A stretch of DNA of 40,092 bases from Chitinophagaceae bacterium (lineage in GTDB: Bacteria > Bacteroidota > Bacteroidia > Chitinophagales > Chitinophagaceae), in assembly GCA_019747705.1 (NCBI GenBank), contig JAIEQM010000044.1:1-40092 (forward strand), read 5' to 3'. A program made the translations under genes and the position numbers. Shown here piece after piece: positions 30,878 to 40,017 of the stretch (position 1 is its first letter; each line of letters opens with the position of its first letter). Below the pieces are notes generated by a model that searched no databases, was not told the origin of the DNA, and saw only the letters and a list, made by a program, of their open reading frames with translations.

Positions 30878-30894
30878 TTATCGTATAATTAATA
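30878..30894 (+). repeat. Right 17-bp direct repeat of the islet (attR-like)
   Basis: TTATCGTATAATTAATA, identical to 24488-24504. It ends 21 nt before the stop codon of the HD-domain gene. Confidence 0.6.
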
Positions 30895-30915
30895 TTATGT
30901 TAAATAAGACATTTT

Positions 30916-31515
30916 CTATTTCACTTCAGCCTGCCTTTCCATGATAAATTGAATGATGGTATCAAGTTCAAGTTGAGCCCTGCTCATTGCATCCAACACT
31001 TCTTCCCTGTTTACCCCGGCTGCAAAGCTTTTTTCTCTAAATCGTTTCTTCACTCCTTTTAATTCCATACCTGCATATCCTTCGGGCCGCATTAAACTGT
31101 ACGCATGTATTAATCCGCTCAGTTCATCAAAAGCATACAGCATTTGATCCATTCTGGTTAGGGGCTCCACTCCAAAATGATTCGGCCCATGGCTTGCAAT
31201 TGCATGGATAATCTCTGGATCAATGTTCCGGCTTTCCAACTCCTCAATAATTTTTTTACAATGATGCTCCGGCCATTGATCCCAGTCAGCATCGTGCAAC
31301 AGACCGGCCATTTCCCATTTCCATTGTTCGGTTTCATCAAGACCTTCTTTTTCGGCAGCCCAGCATTTCATTAAATGCGCCACCTGCTTCATGTGGAGTT
31401 GCAGGCGTTCATTTTTTACCCATTCATAAAACAAGATATGGGCTTCTTGCCTGCTTAAAACATTTCCCCTGTTTTGAGGGTTTCCAAATTCAGAGCGATT
31501 GAGTTGTAATGACAT
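30916..31515 (-). CDS. HD-domain phosphohydrolase-like protein
   Basis: A 199-residue cytoplasmic protein with the HD superfamily metal site: His41 (LQLHMKQVAHLMKCWA), His74-Asp75 (MAGLLHDADWDQWPEHH) and a later His in AIASHGPNHFGVEP. FDELSGLIHAYSLMRPEG follows. It matches the small HD proteins annotated as metal-dependent hydrolases, with unknown nucleotide substrate. It converges on the islet, whose right repeat stands beyond its stop codon, and it is intact. Confidence 0.88.
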   Translation of the reverse strand: MSLQLNRSEFGNPQNRGNVLSRQEAHILFYEWVKNERLQLHMKQVAHLMKCWAAEKEGLDETEQWKWEMAGLLHDADWDQWPEHHCKKIIEELESRNIDPEIIHAIASHGPNHFGVEPLTRMDQMLYAFDELSGLIHAYSLMRPEGYAGMELKGVKKRFREKSFAAGVNREEVLDAMSRAQLELDTIIQFIMERQAEVK

Positions 31516-31549
31516 AATAAAAAAGGCTGCTCTTTATAGAACAGCCTTT
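31516..31549 (-). terminator. Intrinsic terminator of the TPR-protein gene
   Basis: AAAGGCTG (31522-31529) pairs with CAGCCTTT (31542-31549). Read on the minus strand, the stem is followed by a T-run. It lies 19 nt after the TPR gene's stop and directly upstream of the HD-domain start. Confidence 0.8.
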
Positions 31550-31567
31550 CAATATTACAAAGAAATT

Positions 31568-32836
31568 TTATTGATTTAATGCATCATATTTCTTTTGATA
31601 GTATTTTTCTTTTTCAGTATTGCCAATAAAACGGTAAGCTTCCACTAAAAGGTTGGCGGAGCTTTTATACTCATTTTTCATACGCCTGTCTTTCATTACT
31701 TCTGCCTGGTTCATTCCCTCAAAAATATTAAAAGCACTTTCAAGATTGGGGATGGCATCTTTCATTCTTGCGTCCATCTTTGCTTTCATATCATTTTTCT
31801 TCTGAACATCAGCAGGTGCTGTTCCTTTTATTTTTTTGATTTCATCCTGGAGAAAAGCAGCATCATTAAAGTAGGTCTTTCCCAGTAACAGATAGGCATC
31901 CGGTTTTTTTGAATCTGTTTCAACACATTTTTTGAGTTGATCCACCACTTTGTTAAAATAAGTTTCTCTTTCTCCTTCCGGTGTTTTGTTATCCATAAGC
32001 ACCCAGTTGAACAATTCGGCTGCATAATCAAAACGCATATCATAGTCTTTGGCGTCTTTGTTCAGAACAGTTTCATATTTGGCAAAGAGTTCAGGGCCCG
32101 CACCTTTCTTTCGTTCACGGTCCAGTTCCATTTTATCATAATACGTATCATTGGGATACAGTTTTCTTCCAACTGCTGCATATTTATCAGCGGTTGCAAA
32201 ATCTTTCTTTGAATCGTAATAATAGGTTACATAACGGTAGCAAACATCATAACCCTCACCGCCAATACCTGCATCACATATTTTCTTAAAGAACGAGATG
32301 GCATCTTCCATATTTTCAGACTGCATGGCAGCTGCACCTGCATAATAATACAGTACAGTATCAACAGCACTCAGGGCCCAGCCCCTTTTGTAAATAAACC
32401 GGCCAACCACATCTGCATCTTTATATTTTTTAAGGGCATTGGGGTAATCTTTAGCATTGTAAAAATCATTGCCCTCACGTTGCAGCCACAGGTAGTTATC
32501 AAAAACAGGTTCATATCTCAGGAGAGCAACATAAGCCAGCATTTTTGATGAGTCATAAGCCCATGCCTTTTGAAAAGCATCAAAAGCGCCATTCCACACA
32601 TCTGGTATTGCAGCTTTTAAATTCGGATCCTTTCCATACTCCCGGTAAATTAAACCCTTGTAATACCAGCCTTCCCAGTTCTTTTGTTCTTTTTCATTGG
32701 CCAGCATCAGGTCAACCGCTTCTTTGGCTTTTACCCAATCTTTTTTGTCATAAAAGTTGCGGACTTTTTTCATGTCCTGTGCAAAAACACTCATTGCAAA
32801 CAAGAACGCAATCGTTACAAAAAGAAACTTTTTCAT
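31568..32836 (-). CDS. Exported TPR-repeat protein
   Basis: A 422-residue protein with a signal peptide (KKFLFVTIAFLFAMSVFAQ). Repeated helical pairs follow: FYDKKDWVKAKEAVDLMLAN, NDFYNAKDYPNALKKYKDAD, MEDAISFFKKICDAG, KKPDAYLLLGKTYFNDAAFL and SANLLVEAYRFIGNTEKEKY. The pattern is that of tetratricopeptide repeats, so it probably acts as a periplasmic scaffold for protein complexes. It begins 33 nt after the gyrA stop and is likely cotranscribed with gyrA. Confidence 0.85.
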   Translation of the reverse strand: MKKFLFVTIAFLFAMSVFAQDMKKVRNFYDKKDWVKAKEAVDLMLANEKEQKNWEGWYYKGLIYREYGKDPNLKAAIPDVWNGAFDAFQKAWAYDSSKMLAYVALLRYEPVFDNYLWLQREGNDFYNAKDYPNALKKYKDADVVGRFIYKRGWALSAVDTVLYYYAGAAAMQSENMEDAISFFKKICDAGIGGEGYDVCYRYVTYYYDSKKDFATADKYAAVGRKLYPNDTYYDKMELDRERKKGAGPELFAKYETVLNKDAKDYDMRFDYAAELFNWVLMDNKTPEGERETYFNKVVDQLKKCVETDSKKPDAYLLLGKTYFNDAAFLQDEIKKIKGTAPADVQKKNDMKAKMDARMKDAIPNLESAFNIFEGMNQAEVMKDRRMKNEYKSSANLLVEAYRFIGNTEKEKYYQKKYDALNQ

Positions 32837-32869
32837 CTGTGTTGTTTAATTTGAAAAAATAATTTTTAT

Positions 32870-35449
32870 TTATTGATTTTCAATTGGTTCATTTCCTGAA
32901 GGTGTATCATCATTTGGCGGATTATCCACCGGGGTTTCATCATTTACCACTACAACTTCTTCCTCCGCAATTTTGGTAATCGCTGCAATTTCATCTCCTT
33001 CATCTACACGAATTAACTTAACTCCCTGTGTTGCCCTTCCCTGCTCACTGATTTGCCCAACCGGCATACGGATGGTGATGCCACTCTTACAACTAATCAT
33101 CAAATCTTCCTTCTCAGTTACGTATAAAATACCAACCAGGTGACCGGTTTTCTCCGTTACATTAATTGTTTTTACACCTTTGCCGCCACGGTTGGTAAAA
33201 CGATACTCACTTACTGCAGTACGTTTACCATAGCCTTTTTCACTCACAACCAATACAGAGCGTGAAGTATCCAGCACATTTACACAAATCATACCAACCA
33301 CTTCATCGGTTTCATTATCCACTTCAATACCTGCAACGCCAATAGCACCCCTGCCGGTAGGTCTTACTTTTTCTTCGGGGAAGCGAATGGCCCTTCCGCT
33401 TTTTACAGCCATCATAATTTCACTCTTACCATCCGTCATCTTGGCTTCCAGCAACTGATCGCCTTCTACGATGGTGATGGCGTTCACTCCGGTTGCACGG
33501 CGCCTGCTAAAATCTTCCAAACTTGTTTTTTTGATGATGCCTTTACGGGTGCAAAGTACAATGTAATGATTCTTTACATATTCTTCATCGTCCAGGTTGG
33601 CTACATCAATAATGGCCCTCACTTTATCATCTGGCGGTAACTGCATGAGGTTTTGAATAGCCCTTCCTTTACTTGTTTTATCACCCTCAGGAATTTCATA
33701 GCTCTTTAACCAGTAGCATCTTCCTTTTTCAGTAAAGAATAATAATGTGTGATGTGTGGAAGCCACAAAGAGATGTTCAATAAAATCTTCCTCTCTTGTT
33801 TTACTGCCCATGGCTCCTCTGCCACCACGGCGCTGAGAACGGTACTCTGTTAAAGAGGTGCGTTTGATATACCCGTGATGGGAAATGGTAACCACCACAT
33901 CTTCTTCTTTAATGAGGTCTTCAATACGCACCTCATCATCTAAGTAAGTAATTTCTGTTCGGCGTTCATCACCAAACTTTGCTTTGATTTCCAGCAGTTC
34001 TGTTTTAATAAGATCAAAACGCATCTGTTCATTGCCCAGCAATTCATTCAAATGGGCAATGAGCTTCATTAACTCATCATATTCGTTCTTGATTTTTTCA
34101 CGTTCCATGCCGGTAAGGCGCTGCAAACGCAATTCAAGAATGGCCCTGGCCTGTATTTCATCAAGCCCCCAGCCTGCATTTATTAAATTCTCTTTTGCAA
34201 CATCAGGAGTTGGTGAACTGCGTATTAATGCAATCACCTCATCTAAGTGATCCAGTGCAATTAAATAACCCTGTAAAATATGGGCACGCTCCTGTGCTTT
34301 GCGTAATTCGTATTTGGCACGGCGTATCACCACCTCATGACGGAACTCAACAAACTCACTGATAAGATCTTTAAGGTTGAGAATTTTGGGGCGGCCTTTC
34401 ACCAGCGCCACATTATTGATACCGAATGAAGTTTGCAGCTCTGTGTATTTATAAAGCTGGTTGATGATTACATTCGCAACTGCATCACGCCGTAAATCAA
34501 CCACAATACGTGTGCCTTCTTTTTGATTGCTTTCATTGTTCACATGCACAATACCGTCAATCACCTTATTATTTACAAGCTGCCCGATCTTATCAGTTAA
34601 TGTATCACGGTTTACCTGGTAGGGAACTTCGGTAATAATAATTTGCTCCCGGCCGCTGGTTTTAGTATCCACATGCATTTTACCACGGAGCACTACCCTT
34701 CCTCTCCCAAAATGAAAACCGGCTTTAATGCCTTCCATTCCATAAATGGTACCGGCCGTTGGAAAGTCGGGCGCTTTTACATGCACCATCAATTCATCAA
34801 TGGTAATATCCCTGTTGTCAATAAAAGCCACACAGCCATCTATTACTTCGCTTAAGTTGTGCGGCATCATATTGGTGGCCATACCCACAGCAATACCGCT
34901 GGAACCATTCACTAAAAGTTGAGGAATTCGGGTGGGAAGTACCGAAGGTTCTTTTTCAGAATCGTCAAAGTTGAGCTGAAAGTCCACTGTTTCCTTGTCA
35001 ATATCATCCATCATACTCTCAGCAATGCGATCCATGCGAACTTCGGTGTAACGCATTGCTGCAGGACCATCACCATCCTGGTTACCAAAGTTACCCTGGC
35101 CATCCACCAATGTGTAACGCATACTCCACTCCTGTGCCATTCGCACCATGGCATCATAAACGGAACTGTCGCCATGCGGATGGTATTTACCCAGCACCTC
35201 ACCCACTACCCTTGCACTTTTTTTATAGGCTTTGTTGTATTGCAAACCCAGTTCATTCATAGCAAATAAAATGCGGCGGTGAACGGGTTTTAAACCATCT
35301 CTCACATCAGGCAGGGCACGGCCAACAATAACAGACATTGAGTAATCAATGTAGGCCGTTTTCATTTGTTCTTCAATGTTCACGGGAACGATGCGGCCAT
35401 GATTATAGCCGCCATTTTCCATTGTATTTTCAGTTTGATCCATATTCAT
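32870..35449 (-). CDS. gyrA: DNA gyrase subunit A
   Basis: An 859-residue type IIA topoisomerase subunit that introduces negative supercoils with GyrB. The catalytic Tyr is Tyr134 in [11 protein letters not shown]. The quinolone region reads [16 protein letters not shown], so the positions equivalent to E. coli Ser83 and Asp87 are Ser95 and Asp99, the susceptible residues; the E. coli Ala84 position is Ser. The GyrA box [10 protein letters not shown] separates gyrase from topoisomerase IV. The six-bladed C-terminal domain follows and ends in an acidic tail. Full length. Starts ATG-AAC-ATG, so residue 1 or 3 could be the true start. A -7 element stands 13 nt upstream. Confidence 0.98.
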   Translation of the reverse strand: MNMDQTENTMENGGYNHGRIVPVNIEEQMKTAYIDYSMSVIVGRALPDVRDGLKPVHRRILFAMNELGLQYNKAYKKSARVVGEVLGKYHPHGDSSVYDAMVRMAQEWSMRYTLVDGQGNFGNQDGDGPAAMRYTEVRMDRIAESMMDDIDKETVDFQLNFDDSEKEPSVLPTRIPQLLVNGSSGIAVGMATNMMPHNLSEVIDGCVAFIDNRDITIDELMVHVKAPDFPTAGTIYGMEGIKAGFHFGRGRVVLRGKMHVDTKTSGREQIIITEVPYQVNRDTLTDKIGQLVNNKVIDGIVHVNNESNQKEGTRIVVDLRRDAVANVIINQLYKYTELQTSFGINNVALVKGRPKILNLKDLISEFVEFRHEVVIRRAKYELRKAQERAHILQGYLIALDHLDEVIALIRSSPTPDVAKENLINAGWGLDEIQARAILELRLQRLTGMEREKIKNEYDELMKLIAHLNELLGNEQMRFDLIKTELLEIKAKFGDERRTEITYLDDEVRIEDLIKEEDVVVTISHHGYIKRTSLTEYRSQRRGGRGAMGSKTREEDFIEHLFVASTHHTLLFFTEKGRCYWLKSYEIPEGDKTSKGRAIQNLMQLPPDDKVRAIIDVANLDDEEYVKNHYIVLCTRKGIIKKTSLEDFSRRRATGVNAITIVEGDQLLEAKMTDGKSEIMMAVKSGRAIRFPEEKVRPTGRGAIGVAGIEVDNETDEVVGMICVNVLDTSRSVLVVSEKGYGKRTAVSEYRFTNRGGKGVKTINVTEKTGHLVGILYVTEKEDLMISCKSGITIRMPVGQISEQGRATQGVKLIRVDEGDEIAAITKIAEEEVVVVNDETPVDNPPNDDTPSGNEPIENQ

Positions 35450-35462
35450 TTTTAAAGGCCGC

Positions 35463-35470
35463 CAAAGATA
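35463..35470 (-). promoter_or_regulatory. -7 promoter element of gyrA
   Basis: On the minus strand this is TATCTTTG (TAnnTTTG), 13 nt before the ATG at 35449. No TTG is found at the usual -33 distance. Confidence 0.5.
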
Positions 35471-35650
35471 CCGAAACGGGAAGGGAAAACCGCTTAAAAA
35501 GAGAGTTTATTTAAGCCGTTTTTTCAACAGGAAATAAGAAGTTGTGGATAAGAAAATGGGCTGAGAAATTGAAGGAAGTAAAAGTGTAAAAAAGCCGGTT
35601 TAATTCCATCATACCTTCATAAAAAAGCAAATCTTTTTTGAATACAACAA

Positions 35651-36541
35651 TTACCAAACATTAACCGGGCAACCCATTCTTGAACGGCCTTTTCTGCCGC
35701 CGCTCCATCCACTGCCGCCATTACCACCACTGCTACCTCCTGAAAGCCTGTAACTGAGTGTAAAACCCATAAAGTAATAATTGTCTTTGGCTTTGCCTCC
35801 ACGGATGGTATTATTGGGTGGATAAGGATCACTGGTGTGACCGGAAAGCTCCGGTGTGCGAAAAGCCATTTGCACCGCCAGCGGACCACGTTGTGTGAGC
35901 AATGCTGTTTGGTCAACATAGGTAGTGCTCACATCATCAATATAATCAGTAAATGTTTTACGATAATTTATTTCAATACCTGCGCCAATACGATCCGTCA
36001 GCTTCATACGCACGCCTGCACCAAAAGGTACAGCAAACTGTGTAAGGCTGTAAGGTTTACGGTCAGGAAAACCGGTGAGGCCCTGCCCTTCTGTAGAAAG
36101 TGGTCTTAAATACACTTTGTTACCGGCAGGTAGCGGCGCATATGCATAAGGATTGTAATGAAATACTGCCACACCGGCCATTATATAGGGTGATATAATG
36201 CGTTCCTGCATACCAAGAAAATGAAACTCGCCTGCTGCATGACCCTCCAGAATATTGGTGGCAAAGCTGAGGTTACGCAATCTTGTTAATGGATTGCTCT
36301 GGTATTTATCCTGTGCATTGATCTGTGCATAGTGTACACCTGCACGCAACATGAGTTTATTGCTGAACTCATAACTCACCCATCCGCCCACTGAAAACAA
36401 AGCCTGGTCCAGTGTAATATTTTTACCTTGCAGATCTCCGTTATAATTGGCAAATCCGCCAAAGAGATTGACATGGATATCCTGTGCGGTTGCTGAAAGA
36501 AGAAGGGCTGAAAAGAGAAGGATCGCAGTAATTTTTTTCAT
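35651..36541 (-). CDS. DUF6089-like outer-membrane beta-barrel protein
   Basis: A 296-residue exported barrel. A signal peptide (MKKITAILLFSALLLSATAQ) is followed by HVNLFGGFANYNGDLQGK, the opening strand pattern (G-G-x-x-N-Y-x-G-D-L) of DUF6089 family proteins, then SPYIMAGVAVFHYNPYAY and FAVPFGAGVRMKLTDRIGAG. A Gly/Ser-rich linker (SGGSSGGNGGSGWSGGRKGR) leads to RMGCPVNVW at the end. This family is related to OmpA-like/porin-like proteins of Bacteroidota and has no fixed function. I start at ATG 36541, ten codons into the frame, where the signal begins. It has its own promoter. Confidence 0.85.
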   Translation of the reverse strand: MKKITAILLFSALLLSATAQDIHVNLFGGFANYNGDLQGKNITLDQALFSVGGWVSYEFSNKLMLRAGVHYAQINAQDKYQSNPLTRLRNLSFATNILEGHAAGEFHFLGMQERIISPYIMAGVAVFHYNPYAYAPLPAGNKVYLRPLSTEGQGLTGFPDRKPYSLTQFAVPFGAGVRMKLTDRIGAGIEINYRKTFTDYIDDVSTTYVDQTALLTQRGPLAVQMAFRTPELSGHTSDPYPPNNTIRGGKAKDNYYFMGFTLSYRLSGGSSGGNGGSGWSGGRKGRSRMGCPVNVW

Positions 36542-36556
36542 ACACTGAATTCTTAA

Positions 36557-36588
36557 CAAAAATAAAGCCATAACAAGATACGGTACAA
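36557..36588 (-). promoter_or_regulatory. Promoter of the DUF6089-like gene (TTG-n21-TATTTTTG)
   Basis: On the minus strand TTG (complement of 36586-36588) is followed after 21 nt by TATTTTTG (complement of 36557-36564), close to the Bacteroidota consensus. This is the best two-part promoter match in the window. The ATG is 15 nt further on. Confidence 0.6.
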
Positions 36589-36649
36589 GATTGATTTTTC
36601 ACAATACAGGGAAAAGCGATTACTTTGCCTGCATTAAAACGATTGCTTT

Positions 36650-37729
36650 ATGCAAACTGGAAACGGACAGTACTACCCTTCTTACCTGCAGCTTGAAAAA
36701 ATTTTAGATGCACAGACGCCTTTAAGTTTTGCTGAAGGCCAAACACCTGCACATGATGAAATGCTTTTTATCATCATTCACCAGGCGTATGAATTATGGT
36801 TTAAGCAAATTTTGTTCGAACTGGAATTTGTAAAGAAAGTCTTCAGCAAAGAGAAAGTGGATGATAACAGTGAAGATTTAAACCTGTGCCGTCATCGCCT
36901 GCAACGGGTGGTACGTATTCTTGAATTATTAAACCAGCAGATCACTGTTTTAAATACCATGACGCCTTTGGATTTCCTGGAGTTCAGAAACTTGCTCACA
37001 CCTGCTTCGGGTTTTCAAAGCAAACAGTTCCGGTTAATTGAAGCCACACTGGGTTTGCAAATGGAAAAACGTCATCAGCATGATTATTACAAACGAACTA
37101 ATGAAGGCGGATTTACCCAAAATGATTTTCAGCAAATCGAATCTGCAGAACATACACAAAGTATTTTGCAACTGGTAAACCAATGGCTGGAGCGGATGCC
37201 TTTTTTTGATGAGAAGTTTTGGAACAATTATCAGCCATTGAACAATGATAAAAAAGTGCCGCATGCTTTTTGGAATGATTACCGCTCTTTGTATGAAATG
37301 AGTTTAGCTGAAAAAGAATTGCATAAGCTCAAAGATTTTGACAATCAGTTCCTGGGCTTAAGTGCGGAACAAGTTATTGGTGATAAGACTAACAACGGCA
37401 TGAGTGATGCTGCCATGCGGGGCGCTTTGTTTATAATGCTGTACCGTGATTTTCCAGTGTTTCAAACTTCGTTTCAAATATTAGATACACTCATTGAAAT
37501 TGATCACTGGCTGTCCGGCTGGCGGCATAAGCATTATGTAATGGTGCGGCGAATGATTGGTATGCGTGTGGGTACCGGTAACACCACCGGTGCTGGTTAT
37601 TTGGATGGTGCTGTGCAACAGCATTATATTTTTAAAGAGCTGGCATCCCTTTCTACTTACTTAATTGAACGCAGAAAATTACCAAAGCTGCCGGAGGAAT
37701 TGGTGAGGGCGCTGGGGTTTGTGAGCTAA
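36650..37729 (+). CDS. kynA: Tryptophan 2,3-dioxygenase
   Basis: A 359-residue heme dioxygenase that opens the indole ring of L-tryptophan to give N-formylkynurenine. The distal His is His44 in FIIIHQAYELWFKQILFELE, and the heme-ligating His is probably His295 in DHWLSGWRHKHYVMVRRMIG, followed by the substrate loop RVGTGNTTGAGYL. It is longer than the roughly 280-residue proteobacterial enzyme and closer in size to animal enzymes, as is usual in Bacteroidota. No other kynurenine-pathway gene is in the window. Its stop codon lies inside the left arm of the repeat element that follows. Confidence 0.96.
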   Translation: MQTGNGQYYPSYLQLEKILDAQTPLSFAEGQTPAHDEMLFIIIHQAYELWFKQILFELEFVKKVFSKEKVDDNSEDLNLCRHRLQRVVRILELLNQQITVLNTMTPLDFLEFRNLLTPASGFQSKQFRLIEATLGLQMEKRHQHDYYKRTNEGGFTQNDFQQIESAEHTQSILQLVNQWLERMPFFDEKFWNNYQPLNNDKKVPHAFWNDYRSLYEMSLAEKELHKLKDFDNQFLGLSAEQVIGDKTNNGMSDAAMRGALFIMLYRDFPVFQTSFQILDTLIEIDHWLSGWRHKHYVMVRRMIGMRVGTGNTTGAGYLDGAVQQHYIFKELASLSTYLIERRKLPKLPEELVRALGFVS

Positions 37730-38021
37730 GAGTAGCTAAGAGGGAAAGGAGGAAAAGAGGGGTTAAAAAAATTATCAAACGTACTCAACCACCACCTTCT
37801 AAGAAGGTGGGTTGAAAGCATCGGGCAAAGCCCTCTTTAAAACATGTGAAGATTGAAATTAATATGCGAATTTGATTATGCAGTATTAAATTCAGGCAAA
37901 GCCCAAAGGACATCACCACCGCCTAAGGCGGAGGTTGTTTAAGGTGAAATAAAAAAAAAGAGAGGGTATAAAATTTTTACGCCCTCTCTTTTTGTCTCTT
38001 TACACTCTTAGCTACTCTTAG
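37726..38021. repeat. 296-bp gene-free spacer with 17-bp perfect inverted ends, two hairpins and a terminator
   Basis: CTAAGAGTAGCTAAGAG (37726-37742) is the exact complement of 38005-38021, and similarity continues inwards for about nine bases. Within lie hairpin CCACCTTCT/AGAAGGTGG (37792-37810), hairpin CCGCCT/AGGCGG (37919-37931) and two copies of GGCAAAGCCC (near 37823 and 37895). The arms reach into the stop codon of the tryptophan dioxygenase gene and end 1 nt after the stop of the amylase gene. It looks like a MITE-like unit that landed between convergent genes, or a palindromic spacer evolved with them. Confidence 0.6.
37955..37993. terminator. Strong bidirectional terminator between tryptophan dioxygenase and amylase genes
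   Basis: A 12-bp perfect stem (AAAAAGAGAGGG at 37955-37966 with CCCTCTCTTTTT at 37982-37993) has A-runs on the left and T-runs on the right, so it works for both convergent genes. Confidence 0.85.
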
Positions 38022-38022
38022 T

Positions 38023-39384
38023 TCAGTAACTATACACTTTATACCCCCACGCTTCCAATACAAACTGCTGTCCGTCTTTTAAACTTTCAGGTTTGCCAAG
38101 AAATACATTTTCAGGTTGACCTTCCAGTTTTGTTTTTAAAGTAACCGTATGCGGAGTGGCTGATAAATTTAAAACAACCAATACTTTTCTTCCACCTTTC
38201 TCTCTCCAATATGCATATACGGCATCATCATTTGCAGATTCAATTTTTTTATATGCAGCATCAAGTGCCAATGCAGGATTGCTTTTACGTAATGCTAAAA
38301 GTGTTTTATAAAATGCGGCACGTTCATATTTACCAAACGTAATCGTGTCTTTGTAGAAAAATGAAATCGAGTCAGGGAAAGGTTCTTCCTGTCCGCTGTA
38401 AATTAACGGCAATGAATTTTTCCATGTTTGGCTCAGCACAGCAAATGGTGCATGTACAGCGCCGGGCATGGTGGCATAGTCTGCCTTGTTCCAGCTATTT
38501 TCATCATGGTTGCTGGTGAAGTACATTTTAATAGCGCCGGGCGGAAATGTTTCTTCCAGCTTCATTAAAGAAGTATCGAGCAGTTTTGCACCGGCTTCGC
38601 CCTTGGCTACCTTTTTCATTTTGGCAAAACCATCCCATCCATAGCTGGCATTAAAACCCGCATCATGAATCCACGCTACATCAGCTTCGGCCAGCATAAA
38701 AATATCAGGTTTTGTTTTTTTGAGTTCTGCTATGCAATGCTGCCAGAAGCTGCGGGGCACTTCACTTGCCACATCGCAACGAAACCCATCAATCTTTGTT
38801 TCGGTTAGCCAGAATTTCATTGCACTAATCATGCTGTCATGCAACACAGGATTTTCATAATTCAAATCTCTTGTATCACTCCAATCGAACGCAAATGCCA
38901 GTGTACCGTCTTTCTTCTTCACAAAAAAATCGGGGTTGCTTTTAATCCATCTGTTATCAGCACCTGTATGATTGGCTACCCAATCCGTAATTACTTTAAA
39001 GCCCAACTCATGCGCTTTGTTCACCAAACTTTTCCAATCTTCCAATGTTCCAAACTCCGGGTTTACTGCTGTATAATCTTTTACGGCATAATAACTGCCG
39101 AGTTTACCTTTCCGGTCCAACTCACTGATGGGGGTAATGGGCATAAACCAAAGTATGTCCACTCCCATTTCTTTTAAACGGGGCAGGTGCGCTTCAAATG
39201 CTTTAAACGTTCCCTGTGGTGTGTATTGCCGCACATTTACTTCATAAATATTAGATTGTTTAATATACTCCGGGAAATCAGCACTGCCTGCTTCCTGTTT
39301 CGGTTCTTCTTTCAGCATTAGTTTGCAGGAAGTAAAAAAAAGTGTGGCAGCCAGCAACTGCAATAGCGATTTTGGTAAAGTCAT
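38023..39384 (-). CDS. Lipoprotein alpha-amylase (glycoside hydrolase family 13)
   Basis: A 453-residue lipoprotein of the alpha-amylase family. The signal peptide ends in FFTSC (Cys20). The four GH13 conserved regions are VITDWVANHTG (region I), GFRCDVASE with the nucleophile Asp204 (II), FMLAEADVAW with acid/base Glu233 (III) and FTSNHDENSW with transition-state Asp294 (IV). A C-terminal beta domain (YAYWREKGGRKVLVVLNLSA) completes it. It would cleave alpha-1,4 glucans on the periplasmic or outer face, supplying malto-oligosaccharides. No SusC/SusD pair is adjacent, so it is not part of a visible polysaccharide-utilisation locus. ATG at 39384 is preferred over a TTG two codons upstream. Confidence 0.93.
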   Translation of the reverse strand: MTLPKSLLQLLAATLFFTSCKLMLKEEPKQEAGSADFPEYIKQSNIYEVNVRQYTPQGTFKAFEAHLPRLKEMGVDILWFMPITPISELDRKGKLGSYYAVKDYTAVNPEFGTLEDWKSLVNKAHELGFKVITDWVANHTGADNRWIKSNPDFFVKKKDGTLAFAFDWSDTRDLNYENPVLHDSMISAMKFWLTETKIDGFRCDVASEVPRSFWQHCIAELKKTKPDIFMLAEADVAWIHDAGFNASYGWDGFAKMKKVAKGEAGAKLLDTSLMKLEETFPPGAIKMYFTSNHDENSWNKADYATMPGAVHAPFAVLSQTWKNSLPLIYSGQEEPFPDSISFFYKDTITFGKYERAAFYKTLLALRKSNPALALDAAYKKIESANDDAVYAYWREKGGRKVLVVLNLSATPHTVTLKTKLEGQPENVFLGKPESLKDGQQFVLEAWGYKVYSY

Positions 39385-39508
39385 AATCAAAAATTTGAGG
39401 TGGAAAATTAGAAAAGTTTTCCCGTTCAGTCAATTAAAATCCCCATTCGGTAAAAAACAATATTAGGTTCTTAAAAAGTTCGGTAATTTTTTACAAATTA
39501 ACACTGCC

Positions 39509-40017
39509 ATGAAAAAATTTATACTTACACTGCTGGTGTCATTATCTTTCATTTCATCAGCTTTTGCAGCTGATTCTGCAGTTACTGCATCAGGGTTCAC
39601 TTTTACGCCTTCAAGCATAGCTGTAAATGTGGGCGAGAGGGTGATTTTTAATGTTAATTTTTCATTTCATCCTACTGTTCAGGTAGATCAGTTAACCTGG
39701 ATACTAATGGAACCGCTTCTAACGGAGGTTTTTCTTATACAACCGGCACTACAGCCACGCTGAATATTACAGCAAGCATGGCGGGCACTACTATTTACTA
39801 TGTCTGTACAAATCATGTTCTTTCAAGTGGTATGAAGGGCTCCATTACAGTTAACGTAATTGCATCAGTAACTGAAAATCAAAAAAGAGATTTTAACTTC
39901 ACTGTTTTCCCCAATCCTGTTACTTCCAATTCCTGGCTCAACATCAGTACCAAAAATGCAGGTATGGCTTCACTCACGCTTTATGATTTAAACGGACGGC
40001 TGGTGAAACAATTATTT
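39509..40017 (+). pseudogene. Cupredoxin-like protein with T9SS sorting domain, frameshifted and truncated
   Basis: A signal peptide (KKFILTLLVSLSFISSAFA) is followed by a plastocyanin/azurin-type domain (TASGFTFTPSSIAVNVGERV, then FSFHPTVQVD with the first Cu-ligand His54). The frame then shifts between about 39,675 and 39,700. The second frame continues NLDTNGTASNGGFSYTTGTT and carries the other ligands in YYVCTNHVLSSGMKG (Cys, His, Met). A type IX secretion sorting domain begins at FTVFPNPV and reaches TLYDLNGRLVKQLF, where it stops fitting. The sorting domain is about half its normal length. Secretion and blue-copper electron transfer would be expected of an intact version. The frameshift may be real or a sequencing error. 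Confidence 0.75.

Larger units (their letters stand above)
24488..30894. mobile_element. 6.4-kb accessory islet bounded by 17-bp direct repeats
   Basis: The exact sequence TTATCGTATAATTAATA occurs at 24488-24504 and 30878-30894, just after the stop of GSCFA and just before the stop of the convergent HD-domain gene. TATGTTAA follows both copies after a short gap. Everything between is accessory in character: a hairpin repeat, an IS4-family element, very small and often overlapping genes, a toxin-antitoxin pair and peptidoglycan-related proteins. The simplest reading is integration into an intergenic site with duplication of a core sequence. No integrase, recombinase or replication gene is visible. 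Without the IS the islet is about 5.0 kb. Confidence 0.6.

Noticed and set aside
24485..30915. Islet as a CRISPR, retron or restriction-modification system
   Set aside because: No spaced direct-repeat array, reverse transcriptase, methyltransferase or nuclease domain other than the PIN proteins is present.
32870..35449. Quinolone-resistance mutation in gyrA
   Set aside because: The key positions are Ser95 and Asp99 (E. coli 83 and 87), the susceptible residues. The Ser at the position of E. coli 84 is not a known resistance change by itself.
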